From positions 588,821 to 652,820 of the forward strand of contig CALBDS010000004.1 of NCBI GenBank assembly GCA_937927415.1: a stretch of 64,000 nucleotides of DNA, read 5' to 3'. Positions 26,231 through 37,329 of the stretch are shown piece by piece (the first letter of the stretch is position 1; the number at the start of each line of letters is the position of its first letter). This DNA comes from an uncultured Rhodospirillaceae bacterium. Lineage in GTDB: Bacteria > Pseudomonadota > Alphaproteobacteria > Azospirillales > Azospirillaceae. Under the pieces are notes generated by a model that saw only the letters and a program-made list of their open reading frames with translations, did no database searches and was not told the origin of the DNA. The position numbers and the translations under genes were made by a program.

Positions 26231-27210
26231 TCGGGTTTCCTCCGGCCCAACACCTGCTGGATCTCGCCAACGATGCCGCGGCGGAACAGGAGGACACAGG
26301 CGACGAAGATGGCGCCGGTCACCACGGTGACCGGGAACCGCGTGGCGGCCAGATAGCTCTCCAGCGTGACCACGATGCCGGCGCCGACGACGGGTCCGAA
26401 CAGCGTGCCCATGCCGCCCAGCAACGTCATCAGCACCACCTCGCCCGACATCTGCCACGTCACGTCGGTCAGCGAGGCGAGTTGGAACACCAGTGCCTTG
26501 GTGCCGCCGGCCAAGCCGGCCAGCGCCGCGGACAGCACGAAGGCGACGAGCTTGTACTGGTCGGTGCGGTAGCCCAGCGAGATAGCGCGCGGCTCGTTCT
26601 CGCGGATCGCCTTCAAGACCTGCCCGAAGGGCGAGTGCACGGTACGCCAGATCAGCGCGAAACCGAAGACGAACACCGCCAGCACGAAGTAGTACATCGC
26701 CAGCGGTTGGTGGAGATCAATGAACCCGAACAGATGCCCGCGCGGCACCGCCTGGATGCCGTCCTCGCCGCCGGTGAACTTCAGCTGCAAGGCCAGGAAG
26801 AACACCATCTGCGAGAGCGCCAGCGTGATCATGGCGAAGTAGATGCCCTGGCGGCGGATCGCCACCCAGCCGAACAGCAGGCCCAGAACGGCCGCCGCCG
26901 CGGTGCCCGCCAGGATCGCCAGCTCCGGCGGCCAGCCCCAGACCTTGGCGGCGTGGGCGCTCACGTAGGCGGCCCCGCCGAAGAACGCCGCGTGGCCAAA
27001 GCTCAACAGACCGGCGAAGCCGATCAGCAGGTTGAAGGCGCAGGCGAACAGCGCGAAACACAGAACCTTCATCAGGAACACGGGGTACAGGACGAACGGC
27101 GCCACCCCGGCCAGCAGCAGACCCAGGCCGACCAGCAACGGCCATCGGCCGGTGGCATTCGCAGCGAAGGAGCGGCCTTTCACGACGGTCACAGCGGTAT
27201 CGGCGGTCAT
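26227..27210 (-). CDS. livM: Liv-type ABC transporter permease LivM
   Basis: A 327-residue inner-membrane permease with about eight to ten hydrophobic segments and LivM hallmarks: GFAGLLSFGHAAFFGGAAYV, AIRENEPRAISLGY, and LLGGMGTLFGPVVGAGIV. It starts 3 nt after livH and overlaps the chemoreceptor gene. With LivH, LivF and LivG it forms a full importer core. No binding-protein gene lies beside it; candidates are at 18858 and at 41030, the latter at the head of the same co-directional run. Substrate is probably a cyclic carboxylic acid (inference). Confidence 0.92.
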   Translation of the reverse strand: MTADTAVTVVKGRSFAANATGRWPLLVGLGLLLAGVAPFVLYPVFLMKVLCFALFACAFNLLIGFAGLLSFGHAAFFGGAAYVSAHAAKVWGWPPELAILAGTAAAAVLGLLFGWVAIRRQGIYFAMITLALSQMVFFLALQLKFTGGEDGIQAVPRGHLFGFIDLHQPLAMYYFVLAVFVFGFALIWRTVHSPFGQVLKAIRENEPRAISLGYRTDQYKLVAFVLSAALAGLAGGTKALVFQLASLTDVTWQMSGEVVLMTLLGGMGTLFGPVVGAGIVVTLESYLAATRFPVTVVTGAIFVACVLLFRRGIVGEIQQVLGRRKPE

Positions 27211-27213
27211 GGC

Positions 27214-28101
27214 TCAGCGCTCCCGTCCAAAGAGGCCCGCGGGCTTGATGAGGAGGACGATCGCCATCACCACGAAGATGACGATGTTGGAGGCTTCCGG
27301 GTAGAAGACCTTGGTCAGCCCTTCGAGCAGCCCGAGGCCCAGCCCGGTGACAATGGCACCGAAGATCGAGCCCATGCCGCCGATCACCACCACCGCGAAG
27401 ACGATGATGATCAGGTTGGAACCCATCAGCGGGTTGACCTGATAGATGGGCGCCGCCAGCACCCCGGCGAGGCCGGCCAGCGCCACGCCGAAGCCATAGG
27501 TCAGCGTGATCATAACCGGCACGTTGATGCCGAACGCCTGCACCAGCACCGGGTTCTCGGTGGCGGCGCGCAGGTAGGCACCCAGCCGGGTCTTCTCGAT
27601 AGCGAACCATGTGCTCAGGCAGACCACCACCGAGGCCGCCACCACCCAGGTGCGGTAGTTCGGCAGGAACATGAATCCGAGGTTCTGCCCGCCCTTCAGC
27701 GCGTCGGGGATCGGGTAGGGCATCCCTGAAGAGCCGAACTGGTGACGGAACGCGCCCTCCAGCATCAACGCCAATCCGAAGGTCAGCAGCAGGCCGTAGA
27801 GGTGGTCCAGCTTGTACAGCCGGCTCAGCATGGCCTTCTCGAGCACCATGCCGAACAGGCCGACCAGGGCGGGGGTGAGGAACAGCGCCCACCAGTAGCC
27901 GACGCCCGCCCATTGCAGCAGCATCCAGGCGACGAAAGCGCCAACCATGTATTGGGCGCCATGGGCAAAGTTGATAACGTTCAGCATGCCGAAAATCACG
28001 GCAAGCCCGAGACTCAAAAGCGCATAGAACGATCCGTTTATCAGGCCCAGCAACAACTGCCCGAACAGTATTTGAGGAGCCACCCCAAGCAATTCGACCA
28101 T
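27214..28101 (-). CDS. livH: Liv-type ABC transporter permease LivH
   Basis: A 295-residue membrane protein with the LivH pattern: LLLGLINGSFYALLSLGLAV, MLNVINFAHGAQYMVGAFV, TRLGAYLRAATENPVLVQAF, and GGMGSIFGAIVTGLGLGL. Start ATG 28101 is preceded by AGGAGC. It lies 43 nt after livF, in an AT-rich gap, and is followed directly by livM. Role as in its family: half of the membrane channel. Confidence 0.92.
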   Translation of the reverse strand: MVELLGVAPQILFGQLLLGLINGSFYALLSLGLAVIFGMLNVINFAHGAQYMVGAFVAWMLLQWAGVGYWWALFLTPALVGLFGMVLEKAMLSRLYKLDHLYGLLLTFGLALMLEGAFRHQFGSSGMPYPIPDALKGGQNLGFMFLPNYRTWVVAASVVVCLSTWFAIEKTRLGAYLRAATENPVLVQAFGINVPVMITLTYGFGVALAGLAGVLAAPIYQVNPLMGSNLIIIVFAVVVIGGMGSIFGAIVTGLGLGLLEGLTKVFYPEASNIVIFVVMAIVLLIKPAGLFGRER

Positions 28102-28144
28102 GGCTCTTGCTCCTGTTGACCGTATTTAATTTTAATGGCGATGA

Positions 28145-28859
<715 letters not shown>

Positions 28860-28867
<8 letters not shown>

Positions 28868-29612
28868 GTCCGGTCCCCATATAGGCTTCCATGACCTGCG
28901 GGTTGCGCGAGACCTCGGCGTACGGCCCTTCGGCCAGGATCTCGCCGCGCCGCAGCACGGTGATGGTGTCGGAAAGGTCGGCGACGACCGAGAGGTTGTG
29001 CTCGACCATCAGGATGGTTCGGTCGGCCGACACGCGCTTGATGAGCTGCGCAGTACGGCCGATGTCCTCGTGACCCATGCCGGCCATCGGCTCATCGAGC
29101 AGCAGCACCTCCGGATCGAGCGCCAGCGTCGTGGCGATTTCCAACGCCCGCTTGCGCCCGTACGGCAGTTCGACGGCCGGATGATTGGCGTATTCGGTGA
29201 GGTTCACCGCCTCAAGCAACTCGTGCACCCGGTCGTGCAGCCGGTGCAGCGAGGATTCCGGCCGCCAGAAGTGGAAGGAGGTGCCGAGCGGCTGTTGCAG
29301 CGCCACGCGCACGTTCTCCAGGACGGTGAGGTGCGGAAACACGGCGGAGATCTGGAAGGAGCGCACCAGCCCCATGCGGGCGATGTCGGCCGGCTTGGTG
29401 CCGGTGATGTCGCGGCCCTTGTAGAGGATGGCACCGCCCGTCGGCACCAGGAACTTGGTGAGCAGGTTGAACACCGTGCTCTTGCCCGCACCGTTCGGCC
29501 CGATCAGGGCGTGGATGGTGCCGCGGCGGACCTTCAGGTTCACGTTCCTGACGGCGACGAAGCCCTTGAATTCCTTGGTCAGACCACGCGCTTCGAGAAT
29601 AGTGTCCGTCAT
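28860..29612 (-). CDS. livG: Liv-type ABC transporter ATPase LivG
   Basis: A 250-residue ATPase with Walker A GPNGAGKST near residue 38, LVRSFQISAVFPHLTVLENV, Walker B EVLLLDEPMAGMG and EHNLSVV. The signature loop reads LPYGRKRALEIA instead of LSGGQ, as usual for LivG. It follows paaY by 89 nt and overlaps livF. It is distinct from the partial LivG at 1-494. Confidence 0.93.
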
Positions 29613-29701
29613 GGTAAAGACTTTCTCAGCAGGCCGGAATTGAGCAGGACATCACTCCACGCATCGCGCGACCCGCTCTTCCACGGAGTTGACCGGAGCA
29701 A

Positions 29702-30316
29702 TTATTCGGCGGATTTGGATGAAGCCTTGTGCAGAGGCTCAAGCTGGCTTCTTTCGATCCTCTTGCGGTCTGGTTCCACCTCGGCACGTGGCTCAGCCGG
29801 CTTGAGACTCCGCTGACACCGTTGGGTAAGATGCTGGTAGGCGGCCGTCGCTTGCGACTTCCAGGCAATTTCACCATCGGTCACTTCACGAAGGACACGT
29901 GCGGGAATTCCCGCAACCAGGCTCTTTTCAGGGAGCTTCGTGTTGGTTTTGATGAAGGACATCGCCGCAACAATACTGTTATCGCCGACATCAGCACTGT
30001 CCATGACAACGGCGTTCATGCCGATCAGTACGTTTCTCCCGATGTGGCAGCCATGAAGCACCGCTCCATGGCCGATATGTCCATTCTCCTCGACGATGGT
30101 GTCGGAATCAGGAAAGCCATGCATGATGCATCCGTCCTGAATGTTGGCCCCTTCCCGCAAGATCAATCGGCCAAAGTCACCACGCAATGATGCCAATGGC
30201 CCGACATAACAGAGCGGCCCAATGATCACGTCACCGATAAGAACTGCATCGGGATGAACATATGCACTTTGGTGCACCACGGGAACAATTCCGTCGATTT
30301 CATATATTTTCGCCAT
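29702..30316 (-). CDS. paaY: PaaY-like hexapeptide-repeat protein (gamma-carbonic-anhydrase fold)
   Basis: 204 residues of left-handed beta-helix repeats (YVHPDAVLIGDVIIGPLCYV, NGHIGHGAVLHGCHIGRNVL). The metal-ligand His residues of this fold are visible in CIMHGFP, HIGHG and LHGC. PaaY proteins are thioesterases that hydrolyse dead-end CoA thioesters in phenylacetate catabolism; here it may recycle CoA from stalled ring-derived thioesters (inference). ATG 30316 has GGGAGG upstream. The last about 40 residues are charged and not part of the repeat fold. Family confident, exact role less so. Confidence 0.8.
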   Translation of the reverse strand: MAKIYEIDGIVPVVHQSAYVHPDAVLIGDVIIGPLCYVGPLASLRGDFGRLILREGANIQDGCIMHGFPDSDTIVEENGHIGHGAVLHGCHIGRNVLIGMNAVVMDSADVGDNSIVAAMSFIKTNTKLPEKSLVAGIPARVLREVTDGEIAWKSQATAAYQHLTQRCQRSLKPAEPRAEVEPDRKRIERSQLEPLHKASSKSAE

Positions 30317-30383
30317 TTGACCTCCCTTTGTTGCGGATATCGCCAACTGATGCCGCCGAGAGCGGTACGGCGATGCGGCAAGC

Positions 30384-32006
<1,623 letters not shown>

Positions 32007-32108
32007 GCTCGTTGTCCTCTGGAAGAAAAGAAGGCCGGGCGCCGTCACCTCCGCCACCCGGCCCTTGAGTTCCGCACCCCGCGGGGGACGCTTGGTGCGG
32101 CGGACGCC

Positions 32109-33035
32109 TCAGAGCGCCTGCGCGAGTTCGGGCAGCGCCTTGAAGAGGTCGGCGACGAGACCGTAATCGGCGATCTGGAAGATCGGCGCCTCCTCGTCCT
32201 TGTTGATGGCGACGATCACCTTGGAATCCTTCATGCCGGCGAGATGCTGGATGGCGCCGGAGATGCCAACCGCGATGTACAGTTCGGGCGCCACGATCTT
32301 GCCGGTCTGGCCGACCTGATAGTCGTTGGGCACGTAGCCGGCATCCACCGCCGCGCGGCTCGCGCCGACGGCGGCGCCCAGCTTGTCGGCGACCGCCTCC
32401 AGCAGGTGGAAGTTCTCGCCCGACTGCATGCCGCGCCCGCCGGAGATGACGACGCGCGCTGCGGTCAGTTCCGGCCGCTCCGATGTTGACAGTTCGGCCG
32501 AGACGAATGTCGACACGCCCGGATCGCCGGCCGCCGCCAACGTCTCGACCGGTGCCGGACTGCCCTCCCCCGCCGCACCGAAGGCGGTGGTGCGCACCGT
32601 GATGACCTTCACCGGATCGGCGGACCGCACGGTGGCGATGGCGTTGCCCGCGTAAATCGGCCGCTCGAAGGTGTCCGGCGTCACCACGGCGGTGATTTCG
32701 GAGATTTGCGCCACGTCGAGCAAGGCCGCCACCCGCGGCAGCACGTTCTTGCCCGTGGACGTGGCGGCGGCCAGCACGTGGCTGTAGCCGGGAGCCAGCG
32801 CCACCAGCAGCGCCGCCAGAGGTTCGGCAAGACCGTGCGCGTAAGCGGCGTCATCCGCCAGCAGCACCTTGCCGATGCCGGCCACCCTGGCCGCCTGTTC
32901 GGCAACGGCACCGGCGCTGTGGCCGGCGACCAGCACGTGAACCTCACCGCCGATCGTCGAGGCCGCCGTCACCACGCTCAGCGTGGCCGGCTTGAGCTGG
33001 ACATTGTCGTGCTCCGCGAGAACGAGTGTTTGCAT
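32109..33035 (-). CDS. etfA: Electron transfer flavoprotein alpha subunit
   Basis: A 308-residue ETF alpha chain with the FAD-binding C-terminal domain: SGGRGMQSGENFHLLEAVAD, AVDAGYVPNDYQVGQTGKIV, and GISGAIQHLAGMKDSKVIVA. With EtfB it accepts electrons from the acyl-CoA and glutaryl-CoA dehydrogenases encoded nearby. It starts 21 nt after a small gene that separates it from etfB, an unusual arrangement. The 102-nt gap before the ETF-QO gene contains GGCCGGG/CCCGGCC arms that could form a weak hairpin. Confidence 0.95.
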   Translation of the reverse strand: MQTLVLAEHDNVQLKPATLSVVTAASTIGGEVHVLVAGHSAGAVAEQAARVAGIGKVLLADDAAYAHGLAEPLAALLVALAPGYSHVLAAATSTGKNVLPRVAALLDVAQISEITAVVTPDTFERPIYAGNAIATVRSADPVKVITVRTTAFGAAGEGSPAPVETLAAAGDPGVSTFVSAELSTSERPELTAARVVISGGRGMQSGENFHLLEAVADKLGAAVGASRAAVDAGYVPNDYQVGQTGKIVAPELYIAVGISGAIQHLAGMKDSKVIVAINKDEEAPIFQIADYGLVADLFKALPELAQAL

Positions 33036-33056
33036 AACTGGTCACCTTCCTGGTCA

Positions 33057-33263
33057 TCAGGCCGAAGCAAGGGCAAGGCTGTTAAGCCGCGCCTCATCCT
33101 CGAGCACCGATCGGAATGAGGGAGCGGCGATCACCGACGCGATGTCGCGCGACGTCAGGCCGCCCAGGTCATAGGTCTTGTTCAGGTCGTGCAGCATCCG
33201 AAGCGCCACGTCCCGCAGCGGGGGCGGCAGCGCGTCGAACTCCACCGAAAAATCCTCGATCAT
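33057..33263 (-). CDS. Small protein of unknown function between etfB and etfA
   Basis: 68 residues, MIEDFSVEFDALPPPLRDVA onwards, mostly helical in character, acidic at the start, no Cys, no signal peptide or membrane segment. AGGAGG stands 7 nt before ATG 33263, one of the best ribosome-binding sites of the run, and spacing to both neighbours is short (33 and 21 nt), so it is very probably translated. I do not recognise the family. Its place between two subunits of one heterodimer suggests a role in ETF assembly, regulation or partner choice, but that is only context. Confidence 0.7.
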   Translation of the reverse strand: MIEDFSVEFDALPPPLRDVALRMLHDLNKTYDLGGLTSRDIASVIAAPSFRSVLEDEARLNSLALASA

Positions 33264-33296
33264 TGCGGCCTCCTCGACCGGCCTCGTTGCCGGCGC

Positions 33297-34046
33297 TCAG
33301 ATCACCCGCGCTTCGTTCTTCAGCTTGTCCACCAGCGCAGCCACGTCGGCCACCTTGATGCCGGCCTTGCGCCTGGGAGGCTCGGCGACCTTGAGCGTCG
33401 TCAGGCGTGGCGCCACATCGATGCCGAGGCTGTCCGGCGTCACGGTGTCGAGCGGCTTCTTCTTCGCCTTCATGATGTTCGGCAGCGAGGCGTAGCGCGG
33501 CTCGTTGAGGCGCAGGTCGGCGGTGACCACCGCCGGAAGCCGGAGTTCGAGGGTTTCCAGGCCGCCGTCGATCTCGCGGGTGACGGTCAGCACGTCCTCG
33601 CCGGGCGCCACCTTCGATGCGAAGGTGCCCTGCGGCCAGCCCAGCAGGGCGGCCAGCATCTGGCCGGTCTGGTTGCAGTCGTCGTCGATCGCCTGCTTGC
33701 CGAGCAGCACGATCCGCGGCTGCTCCTTGTCGACCAACGCCTTCAGCACCTTGGCGACGGCCAGGGGCTGCACCTCGGCATCGGTCTGCACCAGGATGGC
33801 GCGGTCGGCACCCATGGCGAGCGCGGTGCGCAACGTCTCCTGCGCGGCGGCCGGACCGAGCGACACGACGATGATCTCCGTCGCCCTGCCCGCCTCCTTC
33901 AAACGAACCGCCTCTTCGACGGCGATCTCGTCGAAGGGGTTCATGGAGAACTTGACGTTGGCGGTCTCCACACCCGAGCCGTCCACCTTGACGCGGACCT
34001 TCACGTTGTAATCGACCACCCGCTTCACCGGGACGAGAATCTTCAT
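33297..34046 (-). CDS. etfB: Electron transfer flavoprotein beta subunit
   Basis: 249 residues, opening MKILVPVKRVVDYNVKVRVK, with the ETF-beta features NPFDEIAVEEAVRLKEAG, the GADRAI nucleotide-binding turn and MKAKKKPLDTVTPDSLGI. ATG 34046 is the usual family start; an in-frame GTG nine bases upstream is less likely. It lies 20 nt after the universal stress protein gene in the long CHC unit. Confidence 0.95.
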   Translation of the reverse strand: MKILVPVKRVVDYNVKVRVKVDGSGVETANVKFSMNPFDEIAVEEAVRLKEAGRATEIIVVSLGPAAAQETLRTALAMGADRAILVQTDAEVQPLAVAKVLKALVDKEQPRIVLLGKQAIDDDCNQTGQMLAALLGWPQGTFASKVAPGEDVLTVTREIDGGLETLELRLPAVVTADLRLNEPRYASLPNIMKAKKKPLDTVTPDSLGIDVAPRLTTLKVAEPPRRKAGIKVADVAALVDKLKNEARVI

Positions 34047-34066
34047 AACCGACACCCTCTTGAAGG

Positions 34067-34885
34067 TCAGTGAGCCATGAGAATGGGCACCGTCATGTGC
34101 CGCAGGATGAACCGCGTTCCCACGCTGCGGCGGGCGAACAGAGAGTCATGCTCGCCGTGCGCCCCCATCACGATGAGGTCGCTGCCGTGGTCGGCGGCCT
34201 GGGAAAGAAGCAGGTCCATGACGCCGATGTCGTCGGCCGCCAGGTCCGCCTTCGAGGCGTTGACGCCATGGCATTGCAGGTGCTCGACAATCCCCGGCCA
34301 ATGGTCCACGTGCCCGACCGCCCCGTCCACCGGCCGTTGCGAGATGACCACAACGTTCCGGCTGTCGCGCAGCAAAGGAAGTGCCGCCTCCAGAACGCGC
34401 GCGGCCTCCCGGCTGGCGTTCCAGGCGACCAGCACCTGCGTGGCCAGCGTTCCCCTCCAGCCGACGCCGGGCACGATCAGCACCGGCCGGCCGGAATAAC
34501 GGACGAGATCCTCGACCAGGCTGTTCGGAACGGGACTCAGCCCGTGCTCGGAATCGGGCTGGGAGACGACCGCCACGTCGGAAAAGCGGGTGGCGACAAC
34601 CATTTCGCGAACGAGATCGTCCGGATGGCCACTCGACGTCTCCAGCCACACGGTTTCCAGTTTTTCCGCCGCGGCACGTGCGGTGACGAGTTCTTTCGCC
34701 ACCTTTGCCGCGTGCTGCAGGGTGTCGCTGCGCCGCCGGGCCACGATGCTGGCGTTGTCATGGTCCTGCTGTGCAAACACGGCCTTCAGGCTGCCGCCAA
34801 AGCGGTGCGCCAACGCCACGGCCACATCGAGCCGGTGGATGCACTGGGGAGACGCGTCGATGTGAACCAGGATATCCTTGTACAC
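34067..34885 (-). CDS. Universal stress protein (two UspA domains)
   Basis: 272 residues in two UspA-like halves. The first opens YKDILVHIDASPQCIHRLDV; the second begins about residue 155 (QVLVAWNASREAARVLEAAL) and ends with the ATP-type motif VMGAHGEHDSLFARRSVGTR. GTG 34885 is the start: a GAGGGG precedes it and the frame otherwise runs back through the dehydrogenase gene. It lies 11 nt after gcdH. Tandem UspA proteins bind nucleotides and are linked to stress survival; why one sits in a catabolic run is unclear. Confidence 0.87.
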   Translation of the reverse strand: MYKDILVHIDASPQCIHRLDVAVALAHRFGGSLKAVFAQQDHDNASIVARRRSDTLQHAAKVAKELVTARAAAEKLETVWLETSSGHPDDLVREMVVATRFSDVAVVSQPDSEHGLSPVPNSLVEDLVRYSGRPVLIVPGVGWRGTLATQVLVAWNASREAARVLEAALPLLRDSRNVVVISQRPVDGAVGHVDHWPGIVEHLQCHGVNASKADLAADDIGVMDLLLSQAADHGSDLIVMGAHGEHDSLFARRSVGTRFILRHMTVPILMAH

Positions 34886-34896
34886 GGCGCGGCCCC

Positions 34897-36105
34897 TCAG
34901 CCCGTGAAGGCCTGAAGGCCGGTGATCGCCCGGCCGAGGATCAGCGCGTGCACGTCGTGGGTGCCCTCGTAGGTGTTGACCGCCTCCAGGTTCATGGAAT
35001 GGCGGATGACGTGGAACTCGTCGGAGATGCCGTTGCCGCCGTGCATGTCGCGGGCGATGCGGGCGATGTCCAGCGCCTTGCCGCAGTTGTTGCGCTTGAT
35101 GAGCGAGATCATCTCCGGCGCCGCCCGGCCCTCGTCCATCAGGCGGCCGACGCGCAGCGCGGCCTGGAGGCCCAGCGCAATCTCCGTCTCCATGTTGGCG
35201 AGCTTGAGCTGCGGGATCTGGTTCGCCGCCAGCGGCCGGCCGAACTGCCTGCGGTCCAGCGTGTACTGGCGGGCGGCGGCGAGGCAGAACTCGGCGGCCC
35301 CCATGGCGCCCCAGGCGATGCCGTAGCGCGCCCGGTTCAGGCAGCCGAACGGGCCGCTGAGGCCGTTGGCGTTGGGCAGCAGCGCGTCGTCCGGCACGTG
35401 CACCTCGTCCATGACGATCTCGCCGGTGATCGAGGCGCGCAAGGAGAACTTGCCCTCGATCTTCGGGGCCGACAGGCCCTTCATGCCCTTCTCCAGCACG
35501 AAGCCACGGATGTCGCCGGCGTCGTCCTTGGCCCACACGACGAACACGTCGGCGATGGGGGAGTTGGTGATCCACGTCTTGGAGCCGGTCAGCACGTAGC
35601 CGTCCGCCACCTTCCGCGCGCGCGTCTTCATCGAGGCGGGGTCGGAGCCGGCGTCCGGCTCGGTCAGGCCGAAGCAGCCGATCCACGCGCCGGTGGCAAG
35701 CTTCGGCAGGTACTTCATGCGCTGCTCTTCCGAGCCGTAGGCGTGGATCGGGTGCATGACCAGCGACGACTGCACGCTCATCATCGAGCGGTAGCCGCTG
35801 TCGACGCGCTCCACCTCGCGGGCGATCAGGCCGTAGCAGACGTAGTTGACGTTCGGGCAGCCGTATGTCTCCGGCAGCGTGGCGCCGAGGAAGCCCAGCT
35901 CGCCCATCTCGGCGAAGATCGCCGGATCGGTGTGCTCGTGCCGGTTGGCCTCCAGCACGCGGGGCATCAGCTTGTCCCGGCAATAGGCGCGGGCGCTGTC
36001 GCGCACCATGCGTTCGTCCCCGGAAAGCAGGTCGTCCAGCAGGAGTGGGTCTTCCCAATTGAAAGGTCCGAGCTTGGCCGAGGCGGTCACGGTCTTGGCT
36101 TCCAT
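34897..36105 (-). CDS. gcdH: Glutaryl-CoA dehydrogenase
   Basis: 402 residues of the acyl-CoA dehydrogenase family with glutaryl-CoA-specific signs: the substrate-carboxylate Arg in SGYRSMMSVQSSLVMHPI and catalytic Glu in NTYEGTHDVHALILGRAITG. FAD-binding stretches CFGLTEPDAGSD and TGSKTWITNSP are intact. It oxidises and decarboxylates glutaryl-CoA to crotonyl-CoA, the step that follows pimeloyl-CoA beta-oxidation, and gives electrons to ETF. ATG 36105 was chosen (MEAKTV). It lies 17 nt after the thiolase gene. Confidence 0.93.
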   Translation of the reverse strand: MEAKTVTASAKLGPFNWEDPLLLDDLLSGDERMVRDSARAYCRDKLMPRVLEANRHEHTDPAIFAEMGELGFLGATLPETYGCPNVNYVCYGLIAREVERVDSGYRSMMSVQSSLVMHPIHAYGSEEQRMKYLPKLATGAWIGCFGLTEPDAGSDPASMKTRARKVADGYVLTGSKTWITNSPIADVFVVWAKDDAGDIRGFVLEKGMKGLSAPKIEGKFSLRASITGEIVMDEVHVPDDALLPNANGLSGPFGCLNRARYGIAWGAMGAAEFCLAAARQYTLDRRQFGRPLAANQIPQLKLANMETEIALGLQAALRVGRLMDEGRAAPEMISLIKRNNCGKALDIARIARDMHGGNGISDEFHVIRHSMNLEAVNTYEGTHDVHALILGRAITGLQAFTG

Positions 36106-36122
36106 GATGCGGTTTCCCTTTT

Positions 36123-37325
36123 TCAAACCCGCTCGATGACGGTGGCGATGCCCTGGCCGATGCCGATGCACAGGCTGACCAGCGCGTAGCGGCCCCCCGA
36201 GCGTTCCAGCTGGCGCAGCGCGGTGAGCACCAGCCGGGCGCCCGATGCCCCCAGCGGATGGCCGATGGCGATGGCGCCGCCATTGGGATTGAGGCGCGCG
36301 TCGCCGCCATCCAGGCCGAGCAGCGTGCAGCAGCCCAGCACCTGGGTGGCGAACGCCTCGTTGATCTCGATGACGTCCATGTCCTGGAGGGTCAGCCCGG
36401 CGCGCTCCAGTGCCTTGCGGCAGGCCGGCACCGGGCCGAGGCCCATGACGCGCGGCTCGACGCCGGCAACGGCGCCGGAGACGATGCGGCCGCGCGGCTT
36501 GACGCCCGCCGCCTCGCCCGCCGCGCGGCTGCCGACGATCAGCACCGCCGCTCCGTCGTTGAGGCCCGAGGCGTTGCCCGCCGTCACCACGCCGTCCGCC
36601 GCCAGCGGGCGCAGCATCGTCAACCCCTCCAGGGTGGTCTCCGGACGCGGGTGCTCGTCCTCCGTCACCGTAGTCGGCGGCGCCTTGCCGCGCGCGGGCG
36701 GGGTGATGGGCGTGATCTCATCCTCGAAGAAGCCGGCGGCCTTGGCGGCGGCGTACTTCCGCTGCGAGGCATGCGCGAAGCGGTCGCTCGCCTCCCGGCC
36801 GATGCCGAGGTCGCAGGCGATGTTGTCGGCGGTCTGCGGCATGGTGTCGGCGCCGAAGGCCCTGGTGATCGCCGGGTTGGGGAAGCGCGCGCCCATGGTG
36901 GTGTCGAAGAGCGCCGTGTCGCGGGCGAACGCGCTCTCCGCCTTGGCGATGACGAAGGGCGCGCGGGTCATGCTCTCCACCCCGCCGGCAACGAGCAACG
37001 CGCCCTCGCCGGCGCGCACCGCCCGCGCCGCGTCCAGCACCGCGGCCAGTCCGCTGCCGCACAGCCGGTTCACCGTCTGTCCGGCCACCTCGACCGGCAG
37101 GCCGGACAGCAGGACGGCGTGGCGGGCGACGTTGCGCGCGTCCTCGCCGGCCTGGCAGGTACAGCCGGCGATCACGTCCTCGAACGCGGACGGGTCGAAG
37201 GCGGTGCGCCGCACGACCGCGGCGACGACGGCCGCCAGCAGGTCGTCCGGGCGGACCCCGGACAGCGCGCCGGCATGCCGGCCGAAGGGGGAACGCAGGC
37301 CGTCGTAGATGAAAGCGTCCGTCAT
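36123..37325 (-). CDS. Acetyl-CoA acyltransferase (thiolase, PcaF/PaaJ-like)
   Basis: A 400-residue thiolase with nucleophilic Cys in NRLCGSGLAAV (near 90), His in IGHPLGASGARL and the second Cys in LCIGIGQG. The N-terminus (FIYDGLRSPFGRHAGALSGV) is like the 3-oxoadipyl-CoA thiolases PcaF/PaaJ. In this cluster it most likely cleaves 3-oxopimeloyl-CoA to glutaryl-CoA and acetyl-CoA. It begins 4 nt after paaH and precedes gcdH, which matches that reaction order. Confidence 0.9.
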   Translation of the reverse strand: MTDAFIYDGLRSPFGRHAGALSGVRPDDLLAAVVAAVVRRTAFDPSAFEDVIAGCTCQAGEDARNVARHAVLLSGLPVEVAGQTVNRLCGSGLAAVLDAARAVRAGEGALLVAGGVESMTRAPFVIAKAESAFARDTALFDTTMGARFPNPAITRAFGADTMPQTADNIACDLGIGREASDRFAHASQRKYAAAKAAGFFEDEITPITPPARGKAPPTTVTEDEHPRPETTLEGLTMLRPLAADGVVTAGNASGLNDGAAVLIVGSRAAGEAAGVKPRGRIVSGAVAGVEPRVMGLGPVPACRKALERAGLTLQDMDVIEINEAFATQVLGCCTLLGLDGGDARLNPNGGAIAIGHPLGASGARLVLTALRQLERSGGRYALVSLCIGIGQGIATVIERV

Positions 37326-37329
37326 GGGA

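Noticed and set aside
32033..32063. GGCCGGG / CCCGGCC arms between etfA and ETF-QO genes
   Set aside because: Only 7 bp of pure GC with a 17-nt loop in GC-rich DNA. Not enough to call a terminator or riboswitch.
34067..36310. Open frame of 747 codons spanning gcdH and the UspA gene
   Set aside because: Only its last 272 codons are a real protein (UspA). The upstream part is an Arg/Pro-rich shadow of gcdH in another frame, so this is not a fusion.
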